Made by a program: the position numbers and the translations under genes
The notes under the pieces: generated by a model
Seen by the model: the letters and a program-made list of their open reading frames with translations, nothing else
The model's database searches: none
What the model was told of the DNA's origin: nothing
NCBI GenBank assembly: GCA_025667525.1
Contig: CM046876.1
Location: forward strand, 478,350,557-478,414,556
Direction: 5' to 3'
From: Glebionis coronaria
Taxonomy: Eukaryota > Streptophyta > Magnoliopsida > Asterales > Asteraceae
Length of the DNA stretch: 64,000 bases
Shown here: piece by piece, positions 30,001-43,349 of the stretch
Layout: every line of letters begins with the position of its first letter
Position numbering within the stretch: the first letter of the stretch is position 1

Positions 30001-30287
30001 CATGTCCCAAAACGGCAGGTACCCAAGGACTGACTGGAGCATTTAGAGGACACGCATAGGATGGGAGCTACCTTAGGATTCCTCCTCCTCTTGCCTTCAT
30101 ATTTATGCTTGTTTAGTCTTCCTTTTGTTCATTTACTTTATTTATGTTTTGGGCTTTGTTTTGGGAACCGATGTTTGATTCCTATTTTCCCTATGGTCAT
30201 GTATGTTTTAGTACATATTACCTTGCATGCTTTGATGACACGCCATAATTACGCGTGACATTCCATTTATCAAAATGGGGTGTTACA
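27078..30287 (+). mobile_element. 5' LTR of element A
   Basis: It runs from TGTAAAACCCGCATGC to GGTGTTACA, 3,210 bp. A TATA box (CTTATAAAAC, about 27618-27627) is followed by a leader with several hairpins: GAGACC...GGTCTC stems at 27950-27971 and 28100-28121, and CCACTGGC...GCCAGTGG at 28056-28075. Next is an AT-rich zone with repeated palindromes (28503-28800) and a zone of TCTATTTTTAGAAACTT words (28970-29060). The last 900 bp are highly conserved among all four A/B LTRs. Open frames in it are not conserved coding sequence. Confidence 0.92.
28503..28800. repeat. Three AT-rich palindromes with CATGACTTAGGTT arms
   Basis: Each has the arm CATGACTTAGGTT or a close form and, 25-40 bp on, AACCTAAGTAT: about 28505-28556, 28621-28676 and 28741-28793. 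The same arrangement is found in the other A/B LTRs, for instance near 33750-33930 and 55510-55800. Confidence 0.75.
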
Positions 30288-30291
30288 ATTA

Positions 30292-30304
30292 TGGTATCAG
30301 AGCC
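30292..30304 (+). other. Primer binding site of element A
   Basis: TGGTATCAGAGCC, complementary to the 3' end of plant initiator-Met tRNA, four bases after the 5' LTR. Confidence 0.93.
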
Positions 30305-32668
30305 AAGGCTTCGACCTGTAGGCTCTAAAACTTGACCTGTGACTAGTGGGTAGTCACAAGAAGCTTCCTAAGCCAACGTTTGTTATTCTACGTATTGATG
30401 TTTTCAGCGCATTGTTGTTTTAACCATGATGTTTTCAGCACCTTGAGGTTTTAACCTTGATGTTTTCATCGATATTGTTGTACTAATATGAATGGACAAC
30501 CGCCATTCATATTTGGTTATATGTCATTGTTTCATGCATGACGTTCCTCGTGAACTGTGACTATGTGGACTGAACCCCAATAGTTCATAATTAGTCGCAT
30601 AAAAATTTTTTCTGATAAGTTTTGACAGATGAGTTTCATTTATTTATGTTTCATGTATCATTGTTGCAGGGATTATGACTAAGTAATGGTTGGTACAGGA
30701 CTGACCCTATTTAGTCGCATGTGCTTTTATCGAAACTTTTAACTTTGGGACCGACCCATAGGCGTCCCCTCGCCATGTCTTTTGTTTTGGGACCGACCCA
30801 TAGGCGTCCCCTCGCACATATAAAGGTTTTTATAAACTAAATTACGCATTCATGCACTGTTTTTCATGCATAAAATTTTTCCCATGATTTATTGGCCTAA
30901 AAAATTTCATGTCCCTTCATAAGTTATTATGTTTTTATGTCAAGTATGATGTCATACTGTCATGGTTAACTTCGGTTTCATGCTGACTATGTTATACACT
31001 CCTTCACATTGAGTTGTTCCATGTTCTTCATAATGACTTGGTCTTCATGTGATTATGTCTTATGTCTCTTTTGTCATCTTTGCTCCCATGCAAGACACTG
31101 TTGGAATTCATGTAAATTCTGCTTTCATGATAGTCATGGTTGGTTTTCACTGATCATGCTTTCAGGCAAATCATCTTGAATTTTGTGTAACCACACTCTA
31201 ACGTTTCTCTATGCAACCAGAAAGAGGTATATATACTGGCATTTCCAGGTTATCATGATGGTTTTCCTAACCGTTTAACCGATATACTTTCCTTAAATCA
31301 TGACAAATGATCGACCCCATACCGATCATTTCATGTACATTATATGTTTACTCCATGAACTTTATCCCATGTGCGTACTTCACTTGCTGATACTCTACAA
31401 ATTGTTGATGCACCTCATAGCTTGGAGATGTTACTAAAGGTTGATGCTGCTGATGTTTGAAGATGCTACGAGATGCTGATGCTGTTCACAACCTGGAGAT
31501 CCTTCAAGACGAAGACAAAGGCGTCAGAGCAAAGCAATTGGACGAGAAGATGCTTCACCATCAGACGACTTCCATCAATCATTGTCCCAAATTCTTAGTT
31601 ACATGTCACACGTCATTCGGCTGTCATTTCAGCCATATGAGTGCAAACCGGTACCAGCCGGCCACTCAGCTGAATAGTACATGAATCACGGTCATGAGAA
31701 TGACCATCATGGAACTGACAGATAGGACGATAGTAGCCACTACTATGACAACAACTATCCTAGAAATCGCAACCGAGGCTCCGGCCGCGGACGTGATCAG
31801 ACATACAAATGAGCAGTAGTCCAACCGACCCGCCAATTCTGGCATAATAACCTAATATTTGTAGTTCTATTTGTTTCACATCTCGAGACACATGTCAAGA
31901 CATCAGTCAAGACACATGTCTCACGTATACTTCCTGAATACACATGTCAAGACACCAGTCAAGACATATGTCATGCTTATAGTTCCAAGACACGAGTCAA
32001 GACACATGACTCACGTCCAACTATGGAACATTTCTAAGAAATTCAGGGTACCATCCAAGGGTATATCCATTTTGTTGTGCCATGTATTAATCAGGCCACA
32101 AGAATTTCAATACCACTACCGGCGCAGCAGTGGGAACTGTCATGTTGCCGATGTCACTTTCATTCTTGTAACCATAAATCATTGATTCCTGACCATGAAG
32201 GACGCCTTTCGTATTCTCACGTATACGAAGGTTTTCCTTCAGCTTAATGATGAGATCCAAGCTGCTAACGCATTTCCTCGGACAGACACAAGATGAATTT
32301 TATCCTATTTATGTACTATGAACAACACACCATGCTACGATTCATAATTATGAACAGTAATGTTCAGGCTCCTGAATACATTCAGCTTGATTTTCCATCA
32401 GGAAAGTCTGTACAAACTATCTATGCTTACAAGCATGTGCGTTGTTAGCCATAGTCGCTAAAATTTTCTAACTGTAAGTAAGACACGACTACTGAAGTCC
32501 TTTTACGCATAGCCAGTTGATTACTCCAAAATATTCTCATACATTCCAGAAGAACTTACAAGGAGAAGGACGGTACCATGAGATAATGTGTCGACTACCG
32601 TCGGCTTAAACAAATCACCATTCATGACCGTTATTCTCCTCCACGTATTGACAAGATCGGATTCATGA
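30305..32668 (+). pseudogene. 5' part of element A internal region: gag and RT remnants
   Basis: No long frame is left. Near 31765-31800 an Arg/Gly stretch (NRNRGSGRGRD) resembles the C-terminal tail of chromovirus Gag. At 32570-32650 the reading KDGTMR, stop, CVDYRRL and ITIHDRYSPPRID is the N-terminal part of a Ty3 reverse transcriptase. The capsid, protease and parts between are deleted or beyond recognition. Element B then interrupts RT at 32669 with the duplication CATGA. Confidence 0.72.
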
Positions 32669-35667
32669 TGTAAAACCCGCATGCTTTTATCATGAATAGT
32701 ACCCTTAAGATCGTACGTACTAGATTAAAACTTTCCTTTTATAGTACGATTACGTTTACGTGTTAGGATTTTACGTATTACGTACGTGTTAGAACACGAT
32801 AAGTATTTATTACGCACGAACACGCAATAATTATTTAAACAATAATTAATCACGAACATGCGATCATGAAATCACGAACGTAATTAAATCATGAACTATT
32901 ATTAATTACATATATATATATATATTTATTACGAGCGTAAATAAATATATTAGGTCACGGTAATTATTTAACGAGAACACACAAAACGCGAACACAAATA
33001 AACACGAACAAACACGTAAAACACGAACACGAGAACACACTTATTAATTAGACACGGAAAATGATCGGGTTTACCCCATGTGGGCCCATATGCCACGAAA
33101 TTAGGAAGGAGGATGGGCCAAGCCCATCAAAAATTACTAAAAGGAGGTTAAGGAAATTTACACTACTCATTTAACTTTATAGAAGAATTTTACAGAAAAC
33201 CTAAAATCCTCCTCCTCCTTCTTTTTCTCTTTTTGGCCGCCACCCTCAAACAACACCAAAGGGGTGTTTGTTGATCTTTGATCTTGGAATTCTTGTTGGT
33301 GTTCGTGTTTGTTCATTGTTACTTAGATCCACGCACTCGGTAATCCTTTTAAACCTTTTTCTTTTGATTTAATCTTTTAATTAATTAAGAACATGTTATG
33401 TTTTTCATAAAACCTAATTAAATCATAGATCTAACATGAATTTGGGTTTGAATAAAATCAAAAGTAATGTTTTAGGGGTGTTTTGTTTTGGCCGCAGCCT
33501 ACACCGAACCCGAGAGGGTCTCGGTTTGGCTACACGACCACCACCGAGACCATATGGTCCCGGTTGGTTGGTGTGGGTCCCACGGCAGCATCAAGACAAG
33601 GGGTACCCCGATTTGGTTCGGGGTATGGTGTCGATTTCAAGTCCGGTTCATGGTTCTTAGTCAAGATCCGGTTCATGGTGTATGTTTAGTTTATTTTTAT
33701 TTTTATGATCTTATGTTAAAATTAAATTAATAATATGACATGATTAATTTAATAACATGAATTAGGTTATTTTAATTATTAAAATCATGAAATTACTAAC
33801 CTAAGTATTTTATATTTTTAAGACTTATAATTAATTAGTTATTTAAAAACCATGGTTATAATTAATTAATTAACATGACTTAGGTTATATTATTAGTAAA
33901 TAATAATACATGTTTTAACCTAAGTATTTAACCTTATTTAATTAAAAACATGTTATACTTTAATTAAATATTTTAACCTATAGTTTAATTTAATTACATG
34001 AAATAATTATTAAACTATACATTATATCATATGACTTAGAAAATAATCATGAAAACACTTAGGCTTATATACTTAGCTTATTTAACCAGCTTATTTCTAA
34101 TTATGGAAACTTTCTATTTTTAGAAACTTAATTAAATAAGGCAGCTAATATGTTTATGGAAACCTTCTATTTTTAGAAACTTATTTATTTCAGACAGCTA
34201 ATCTATTTATGGAAACTTATTTAATTAAGGCAGCTGATCTATTTATGGAAACTTTCTATTTTTAGAAACTTATCTATTTTAAGCAGTAATTCTATTTTTG
34301 GAAACTTTCTATTTTTGGAAACTTTCTTTTTTTGGAAACTTTCTATTTTTGGAAACTTTCCATTTTTGGTAACTTTCTATTTTTGGAAACTTTCTATTTT
34401 TGGAAACTTTCTATTTTAGGAAACCTGCTATTTTTGGAAAGTTACTTATTATTACACAGTAAGTATAATAATACATGAAATACCAGAAATACTTAATCAG
34501 ATTAAACAGAATATAAGATAAACACAGTTTAAGGCTTTAAACAGTAAAACATGGTAAGAACATATAGAATAAGCTAAGACATGACATAAAATCAGCTACG
34601 TATTTAGTAAGCAGATACTTATTCATGTATGTACTTATGTAGCACTAGTGATACGGAAGTAGGATTCCGCTCAGTTCATCTTCTTCGTTCACTGGACATA
34701 AGGTACGGATTCCCGTCCTTTCAGTATGGACATTCTTTCCTTATTAGGATTCCCCGTATGCAGCCAAATGTTTTCCCGTAGTATAAGTTACGTGTTTGAT
34801 TTGCTTATGTTTAATTAAGAATACCTATAGCCATATACATGCATGACCAGTTTCACCTAGTTATGGAGGTACCATAACCATAACATTAGAGGCACTGATG
34901 TTATGACTTCACCACGGCGGAGTGATTGCTCGTGGCGTCCCTTCAGCTTTTGGCCATTTATATTATATTTATCATGTGGGGCGTATGGGTGCATCCTAGT
35001 TACATGTATTCAGTCAGGATTTCATGGTGAATGTGGTGTGTGCCTTGCATCCTTCACAAGGAGCTGATCCCTCCTACCCAGAACCAGTATATTAAATTAG
35101 AGGCAGCCCCTCTAATTTGCATGATGAGGTCACCCCTCCAAGTATTCATGCACGGTGGATTTTTATGACCTATATTGGCTAATGGTAAAATACGTTAAAC
35201 AGTTTTCATAAGATAAACATAAGGCTTTTCAAACTATAAAACCAGTTTTATGAACATGTTTCAGGTTTTCCAGGACTTATACAGTTCCGCTGCTATTAAG
35301 TCTCTATTATGTTTTAGTCACTTATACTATGTCTATATCCGTGCACTGAGCGTTTTGCTCAGCCGTTACTTTCCTTTCCATGTCCCAAAATGGCAGGTAC
35401 CCTAGGAAAGACTCGAGCATTTGGAGGATGTGCATATGATGGAAGCTGCTAGAGACTTCTTTTCCTTTTTGCCTTCATATACTTATGCTTGCTTAGTCTT
35501 TCATTCATTTCTTTTAGTTTATTATTTTTTGGGCTTATGTTTGGGAACCGATGTTTGATTCCGGTTATCCCTATGGTCATGTAATGTTTTAGATATTTTT
35601 CCTTGTATGCTTTGATGACACGCCATAATTACGCGTGACATTCCATTTATCAAAATGGGGTGTTACA
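32669..35667 (+). mobile_element. 5' LTR of element B
   Basis: 2,999 bp, TGTAAAACCCGCATGC to GGTGTTACA. The primer site TGGTATCAGAGCC is at 35672-35684. A TATA-like CTTTATAG lies near 33175. The leader carries CCGAGAGGGTCTCGG (33508-33522) and a CGAGACCATATGGTCCCG palindrome (33545-33562). The first 1.2 kb differs strongly from element A while the last 900 bp is nearly the same. Confidence 0.92.
34291..34443. repeat. 17-bp minisatellite in LTR B (left copy)
   Basis: About nine units of TCTATTTTTGGAAACTT with scattered changes. Element A LTRs have only a few scattered words of this type at the same place, so the array expanded in the B lineage. Confidence 0.92.
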
Positions 35668-38600
35668 ATTATGGTATCAGAGCCAAGGCTTCGACCTGTA
35701 GGCTCTAAAACTCGACCTGTGACTAGTGGGTAGTCACCAGGAGCTTCCTAAGCCAACGTTTGTTATTTCATGTATTGATGTTTTCAGCACATTGTTGTTT
35801 TAACCATGATGTTTTCAACACCTTGAGGTTTTAACCTTGATGTTTTCATCGATATTGTTTTACTAATATGGATGGACAACCGTCATTCATATGTAGTTAT
35901 GTGTCATTGTTTCATGCATAATATTCCTCGTGAACTGTGGCTATGTGGACTGAACCCCAATAGTTCATAATTAGTCACATAAAAAAAAAATCTGATAAGT
36001 TTTGACAGATGAGTTTCATTTATTTATGTTTCATGTATCATTGTTGCAGGGATTATGACTAAGTAATGGTTGGTAAAGGACTGGCCTTAGTTAGTCGCAT
36101 GTGCTTTTATCGAAACTTTTAACTTTACGACCGACCCATAGGTGTCCCCTCGCCATGTCTTTTGTTTTGGGACCGACCCATAGGCGTCCCCTCGCTCATA
36201 TAAAGGTTTTTATAAACTACATTACGCATTCATGCACTGTTTTTCATGCATAAAATTTTTCTCATGATTTAAATTGGCATAAATTTTTTTTTCATGTCCC
36301 CTCATAAGTTACTATGTTTTTATGTCAAGTATGTTTTCATACTGTCATGGTTAACTTCAGTTTCATGCTGATTATGTTATACACTTCTTCATGATAGATG
36401 GTTTCATGTTTCTTCATGATAATTCTGTCTTCATGTTGATTATGTCTTACACCTCTTTTGTTATTTACGTTGTCCTGCAAGCCATTGTTAGATTTCATTG
36501 AATCCTGCTTTCATGATAGTCATGGTTGGTTTTCATTGATCATGTTGTCAGGCAAATCATCGTTGAATTTTGGGTAACCACACTTTAACGTTTCCGTTAC
36601 AACCAGAATGATGTCTATGCTAATACTGCCAGGTTATCATGATGGTTTTCCTAACCGTTAACCGATATACTTTCCTTAAATCATGACAAATGATCGACCC
36701 CATACCGATCATTTCATGTGCATTCCACGTGTACTCCACGTACCGTATTTCATGTGTATTACACGTACCTTAAATCCATGTATATTCCACTTGCAATACT
36801 TCACGAGTATTCGCTAGTCGATTCTGATTCACCTCAGGCGTATTTTCTATTGCTGATATTCTAAAAGATTGTTGATGCCGCTCATAACTTGGAGATGTTA
36901 CTAAAGGTTGATGCTGCTGACGTCCGGAGACGCTACGAGATGCGGATGTTGTTCACAACCTGGAGATCCTACTAGACGAAGACAAAGGCGTCGGAGCAAA
37001 GCAATTGGACGAGAAGATGCTTCACCATCAGACAATTTCCATCAATCATTGTCCCTAATTCTTAGTTACATGTCACACGTCATTCGGCTGTCATTTCAGC
37101 CATATGAGTGCAAACCGGTACCAGCCGGCCACTCAGCTAAATAGTTACATGAATCACGGTCATGAGAATAACCGTCATGGAACTGACAGACAAGACGATA
37201 GTAACCACTACTATGACAGAACTATCCCAGAAATCGCAACCGAGGCTCCGGCCGCGGACGTGATCAAACATACAAAGGATCAGTAGTCCAACCGATCCGC
37301 CAATTCTGGCATAATAACCTAATATTTGTAGTTCTAATTGTTTCACTTCTCGAGAAACATGTCAAGACATCAGTCAAGACACATGTCTCACGTATACCTC
37401 CGGAAGATACATGTCAAGACACCAGTCAAGACATATGTCATGCTTATAGTTCCAAGAAACGAGTCAAGACACATGACTCACGTCCAACTATGGAACATTC
37501 CTAAGAAATTCAGGGTACCCTCCAAGGGTATATCCATTTTGTTGTACCATGTATTAATCAGGCCACAAGAATTTCAATACCATTACCGGCGCATCAGTGA
37601 GAACTGTCACGTTGCCGATTTCACTTTCTTTTGTTTCACCATACTTCATATATTCATGACCATGAAGGACGCCTTTCGTATTCCCACGTATACGAAGGTT
37701 TTCCTTTAGCTTAATGATGAGATCCAAGCTGCTAACGCATTTCCTCGGACAGACACGAGATGAATTTTATCCTAATTATGGACTATGAACAGCACACCAT
37801 GCTACGATTCATAATTATGTAAAGTAATGTTCAGGCTCCTGAATACATTCAGCTTGATTTTCCATTAGGAAAATCCGTACAAATTATCTATGCTTACAAG
37901 CAGGTGCGTTGTTAGCCATGGTCGCTAAAATTTTCTAGCTGTCAGTAAGACACGACTACTTAAGTCCTTTTTCGCATAGCCAGTCGATTATTCCAAAATC
38001 TTCCCATATATTCCAGAAGAACCTTCAAGGAGAAGAATGGTACCATGAGATTATGTGTCGACTACCGTCGATTTAAATAAATCACCATTCATGACCGTTA
38101 TTCTCCTACACGTACAGACAACATGTCCAATCGACCTTATAGTGTTAATCACTTTTACAAGATCGAACTCATGATCATGCTGCCAACAGTGATGAGTGAA
38201 AGAGCAGGACATGTCCATGACTGCTATTCGTACACGACTCGGTCATGCTAGATTTATGATTCTGAATTAGTCTCATCAATGCTCCAACGACATTATAAGA
38301 ATGAGTTTCCATGAACTCATAGTAAATTCATCAGTGTTTTCATTAAGGATAACCTGATTTCCTTTAAGCCTAGAGAAGAACAGGAAGACCATATCTGCAC
38401 TATGTTGCAAATTCTATGACAAGAGAAATTCCACCCTGAAAATTTCCTATATCAGTTCTGGTTGATTACAGTGACACGCTGGATCACATAGAATTGCATG
38501 GTTAATCTTACCATGACTCAACTTATGCGTAAAGGAGGGAACCCTACATTACATTAGGTGTTCTAGAAAATCCTACGCTAAGAGAAGTTTGGATTCATAG

Positions 38601-39861
38601 ACTCAGAGTTTCGTAAACTCCTATGTAGCAAGTTCGATGAAGCAAGATACAGTTACGTTCATATCTAAGTACCTGACATACCAACAGGTTAAGATAGGAC
38701 ACCAACAAACTGGGATGTTTTCATCATCTGAAATTGTGAATTGAAATGAGACAAGATCTCCACGGATTTTGGTTACCAGTTTAACGCAAACTCAGAAGAA
38801 GCATGATGCTATCTGGTTTATTGCAAACAGTTTGATCAAGTCTGCAAAATCCTTACATCCGCAAGGATTTCAGAACCGACAGATTGATCGGACATGTTCC
38901 AGCCAAGGCTCATCCGATCACTTGGCAATCCCTCAGTTATCAGGTCAGACAAAGATTCACAATTGTGCTCCTTATTTACTTCACGTCTTCATTCTAATTC
39001 CACGACTTGCTTTCGCGCTCGCGTTCATGACACTATTCACGTTCATGATTGTATCTGGGCTTAAGATTTTACGTTCATTTCGTTCTGGGAAGTTTTGCAA
39101 GAACTTGAGAGACTAGACCCAAGTTTAGTATAACTCTCCATCATCAGATAGACGTTTCACGTCATATTCCACGTCTCACCTTGTAGCGTTTGGCGTTACC
39201 GCCATTATATTCTATGATCACGATATGTTTCACATGTCATGTTCATTCCACGTTCCTCATATCATGATCAAGATATGTTACACGTATCATGGATCACGAT
39301 ATGTTTACTCATACTACACTCGCCATATCTTCACGTAGTACGTTCAAAATTTTCCACGTATCACGTTCAAAATTTTTCACGTACTACGTTTCTTTATGTC
39401 TTGCGCATCGTTTCTAATTATCAGTTAAGTCAGATTGTCTTGCATCGTAACGTTTTAGTTGCCCTTATACGTTAAATTTTTTTTTCCCTCGATCGATTTA
39501 GGGGATCTACCTTAAGTTGATAACCAAGAACTTCTTTGTATTTCAAGTCAAGGTCAGGAGGACCAAGATTTATCATTAGTGTCAGGATCTTCTGAAGGAA
39601 CCGTTCCAAGAGGGAGGCCACTTGGAAACAGACAAGTTCATCCGGACTTTTATCCGTTTTTCTCTTATCAACTAGATATGTCCTTTCAGTCACGTCACGT
39701 TCCATGTCCTTTCAAGACATGTCACGTTCCGCGTTCCTTCTGCCAGGAAACCCGCACATTCAATTATCTTACATACCCTCTCAGTTTGATTCGGGTATGT
39801 TTCTCTCTCAGTTAGGTTACCTATAATTTGGGGACGAATTATTCTTTTTAGGGGGAAGAGT
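35668..39861 (+). pseudogene. Element B internal region: decayed chromovirus gag-pol
   Basis: About 4.2 kb between the LTRs, full of stops. Remnants appear in the canonical order. A Gag Arg/Gly tail is near 37220-37260. RT start appears at about 38035-38110 (NGTMRLCVDYRR). Integrase core appears at about 38790-38850 (DAIWFIANSLIKSAK, compare the usual DxIWVIVDRLTKSAHF pattern). The chromodomain end is near 39580-39640 (RNRSKREATW). The polypurine tract (TTTTTAGGGGGAAGAG) lies at 39846-39860. The chromodomain places the ancestor among plant chromoviruses, probably Tekay/Del-like. No part is intact. Confidence 0.75.
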
Positions 39862-40730
39862 TGTAAAACCCGCATGCTTTTATCATGAATAGTACCCTTA
39901 AGATCGTACGTACTAGATTAAAACTTTCCTTTTTATAGTATGTACGTTTACGTGTTAGGATTTTACGTATTACGTACGTGTTAGAACACAATAAGTATTT
40001 ATTACGCACGAACACGCAATAATTATTTAAACAATAATTAATCACGAACATGCGATCATGAAATCACGAACGTAATTAAATCATGAACTATTATTAATTA
40101 CACATATATATATTTATTACGAGCGTAAATAAATATATTAGGTCACGGTAATTATTTAACGAGAACACACAAAACGCGAACACAAATAAACACGAACAAA
40201 CACGTAAAACACGAACACGAGAACACACTTATTAATTAGACACGGAAAATGATCGGGTTACCCCATGTGGGCCCATATGCCACGAAATTAGGAAGGAGGA
40301 TGGGCCAAGCCCATCAAAAATTACTAAAAGGAGGTTAAGGAAATTTACACTACTCATTTAACTTTATAGAAGAATTTTACAGAAAACCTAAAATCCTCCT
40401 CCTCCTTTTTCTCCTTTTGGCCGCCACCCTCAAACAACACCAAAGGGGTGTTTGTTGATCTTTGATCTTGGAATTCTTGTTGGTGTTCGTGTTTGTTCAT
40501 TGTTACTTAGATCCACGCACTCGGTAATCCTTTTAAACCTTTTTCTTTTGATTTATATAATTAAGAACATGTTATGTTTTTCATAAAACCTAATTAAATC
40601 ATAGATCTAACATGAATTTGGGTTTGAATAAAATCAAAAGTAATGTTTTAGGGATGTTTTGTTTTGGCCGCAGCCTACACCGAACCCGAGAGGGTCTCGG
40701 TTTGGCTACACGACCACCACCGAGACCATA

Positions 40731-43349
40731 TGTCACACCCCACCATGGCGGAATATGGGGCGCGACGTATGGATATCATCACAACATGGCGTGTCTATAG
40801 AGATAACTAAATGAAATAAGAAATGTCATAAATGGCGACACAAATGTCATGACAATATCTCAACATGCAGGAGTCTAGGTAAATAGGTAAGAGTACTACT
40901 ATTTACCCGAGACAAACAAATAACACGAACATATCAAACATATAGGTGTCAACATGCATCACTTATAAAAAAAAACATAAAGGTAAACTAAGAAGGAAAC
41001 GGGGATTCTCCTTCTATATGCATTCCTAAGCTTCTCCAATCCTAGCCACTTATGTTCTCATGCTTAACCATAGTATCACCTGTAAGAGACACTAAAACAC
41101 GTCAACATAAAGTTGGTGAGAGTCATAGGTTTAGACTCCAACGCTAAATCAATTACAAGCTGTGAATAACAACCATCAACACAATAACATATGGACAATG
41201 TGCTACAATTATGTATTAACAACTAGCATTCAAGATCAATCATTCCAAACCAAAATCCAAGGCTCCTACCTTGCCAAACAACATGGTACCATAGATGATC
41301 TCACCATGTACTTATCCCAAGGCCACTACCTTGGCAAACCACAAGGCCACTACCTTGTCAAACCACAAGGCCACTACCTTGTTAAACCACAATAACTGAG
41401 ACGACACGTGTCCCCCGATCCAAATCTTACACAATCAAGAATCACATAGCAGTTAATCACATAATGTACACACAAGTCCATCTCAAATCACAAGCACATT
41501 CACAGCATCAATTTAGAAAATAACTCAACACAGTGTCTCTTCCATCCCATCTGGAAGTCAAAATCAATAATAAACATGAGACTATGAAACTCACCTAATA
41601 GCTACTTCACGAGTCCTTGCACTAGCAACAAGCTAACAAACCAAAACACGCAATCAATACATGAACCAATCACTAAGATGGCTCATTAACCTATGATGGA
41701 CATCTAGCCTATTCCCACATATTTACCTCATTGATAAGCTCTAATCACCCCATTACCCTTCCTTAACAAGTCCTTAACTTGGTTAAGTTTAATAACTAAC
41801 CCGTTCATATTTTACCCAAAACAGTCCCAGTTTTTAGGTCTCAAAACTTTAAGTCAAACATTCACTTAAACATACCAATGGTTTCTGTAAAAGGAATATT
41901 CATACCCTTACATATGTTGGCTAACACCTCCCACTTTCTCTAACCTTAAAGCTACTGTTAAGGCCCCGATATACATATATCTACTTTTGTCATTCCAGAT
42001 TTCCTAATTTTAAACGTACTAAAAGTTTGTTACCATTAAGGGGTCTTACCCTAAACCACAACCTTAGCCCAAGTGCAGATACTTACTAAAATATATAAAC
42101 CATCTCTCACGTTCGTGAGAAGATCCCAATGCAACCCTATGTACCCCAAACAACCCAAAACTTAAAAAGAAAACAGGCTGAATTCAAAACTGTTTTGACC
42201 TCTGACTGTTGTAACCTGTTTTTGACCCACTTCCCGACCTCCAATTTAGTTCTCGTTTCTTGCTTTGGAAAGCCACTTCAAATATATTTCCAGGGCTACT
42301 TGGATTGTAAAATAATAGTTTATAGAACTCCCGATATAATCAAAACAATTGACACAAAATCTGCCCGGTTTTTAAAAACGGGTTTAACAAAATCAACCTC
42401 ATTAATTAACCCTAATCCCTCTAATTACAAGCCCTAATTTATATGATCATCATATTATGATTATCACATCATTAATTTACTGATTTTATATGAACCCTAA
42501 TCCTAATTCCATCATAAGAATGATTATAAAAACATAAAAACAATTAAATTAAAAAGGGTTATGAAGGTTTTACCTTTGAATTAATAGAAGATGAAGAAAA
42601 CCTAATTTTTGAAGAACCCTAATTGGCCACCATTGATGAATTTCGGCTAGAAGATGTTATGGAGGTTAAAAACCTGATTATTATAGTTATGAGTTGTGTT
42701 TGGTTAAGTCCTAAAGGCCCCCTAATCCCATTACAAGTCCATTGGGCCTGTTTTGGGCTTTTCCCTTCTTTCTTTCTTCTTTGGTGCGTCTAAACCGACC
42801 CAAACACCCCTAAATTTGTTTTTTTTATTTTTATTATTTAATATTATGTTATTAATACTACTTTAATTTTCCTTGATTTATTTCAGCTCCTAAAGCTTCC
42901 AAAACCACAAAACCGTAAAACTAGTCAAATTTACGCGTTTTACCGTAAAAGACGTAAAATATACACTTTTAAAAAAAATCTCAAATTTTGAAATAAACTT
43001 TATAACTTAGTCCTAAATGACTTAAAACCATCCCGAAAAATATTCATATGACTAATTACCTCATCCGCGACCTCTAAATGCTAAATCGTAAATCGTAAAA
43101 ATACGATTTTCTATAATACATATACGTATACTTAGAACCACCAAATAACACCATCTTACTTCATAGTCACTACCATGTGAACTCATGAACATGAAATCAT
43201 CACACATCGTTTCATTCACAAGGTACCCCGTACCGGAAACGATATCCAAACCACAATCTATACACACCAATAAGCACATAAACACGTAAAGACACGCAAC
43301 TAGCACAAAATAAAACTAAGTGACGAACCTCAAAACCAGGGTTGTCACA
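40731..43349 (-). mobile_element. 3' LTR of element C
   Basis: 2,619 bp. It differs from the other LTR by scattered point changes and by one fewer 24-bp unit. The small open frames in it (such as 42129-42437 and 43061-43306) are duplicated in the other LTR but show no known domain. Confidence 0.92.
41319..41390. repeat. 24-bp tandem repeat, three units (LTR C left)
   Basis: AAGGCCACTACCTTGNCAAACCAC-like units start at 41319, 41343 and 41367. The inner AAGG...CCTT is itself a small inverted repeat. Confidence 0.95.

Noticed and set aside
37137..37346. Minus-strand frames in A/B internal regions as novel small proteins
   Set aside because: They oppose the recognisable gag-pol remnants and are not shared between A and B.
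42129..42437. 102-residue frame seen again at 49018-49326 as a possible conserved gene
   Set aside because: Both copies lie in the two LTRs of element C, so the similarity reflects LTR identity, not coding constraint. The changes between them include amino-acid replacements.
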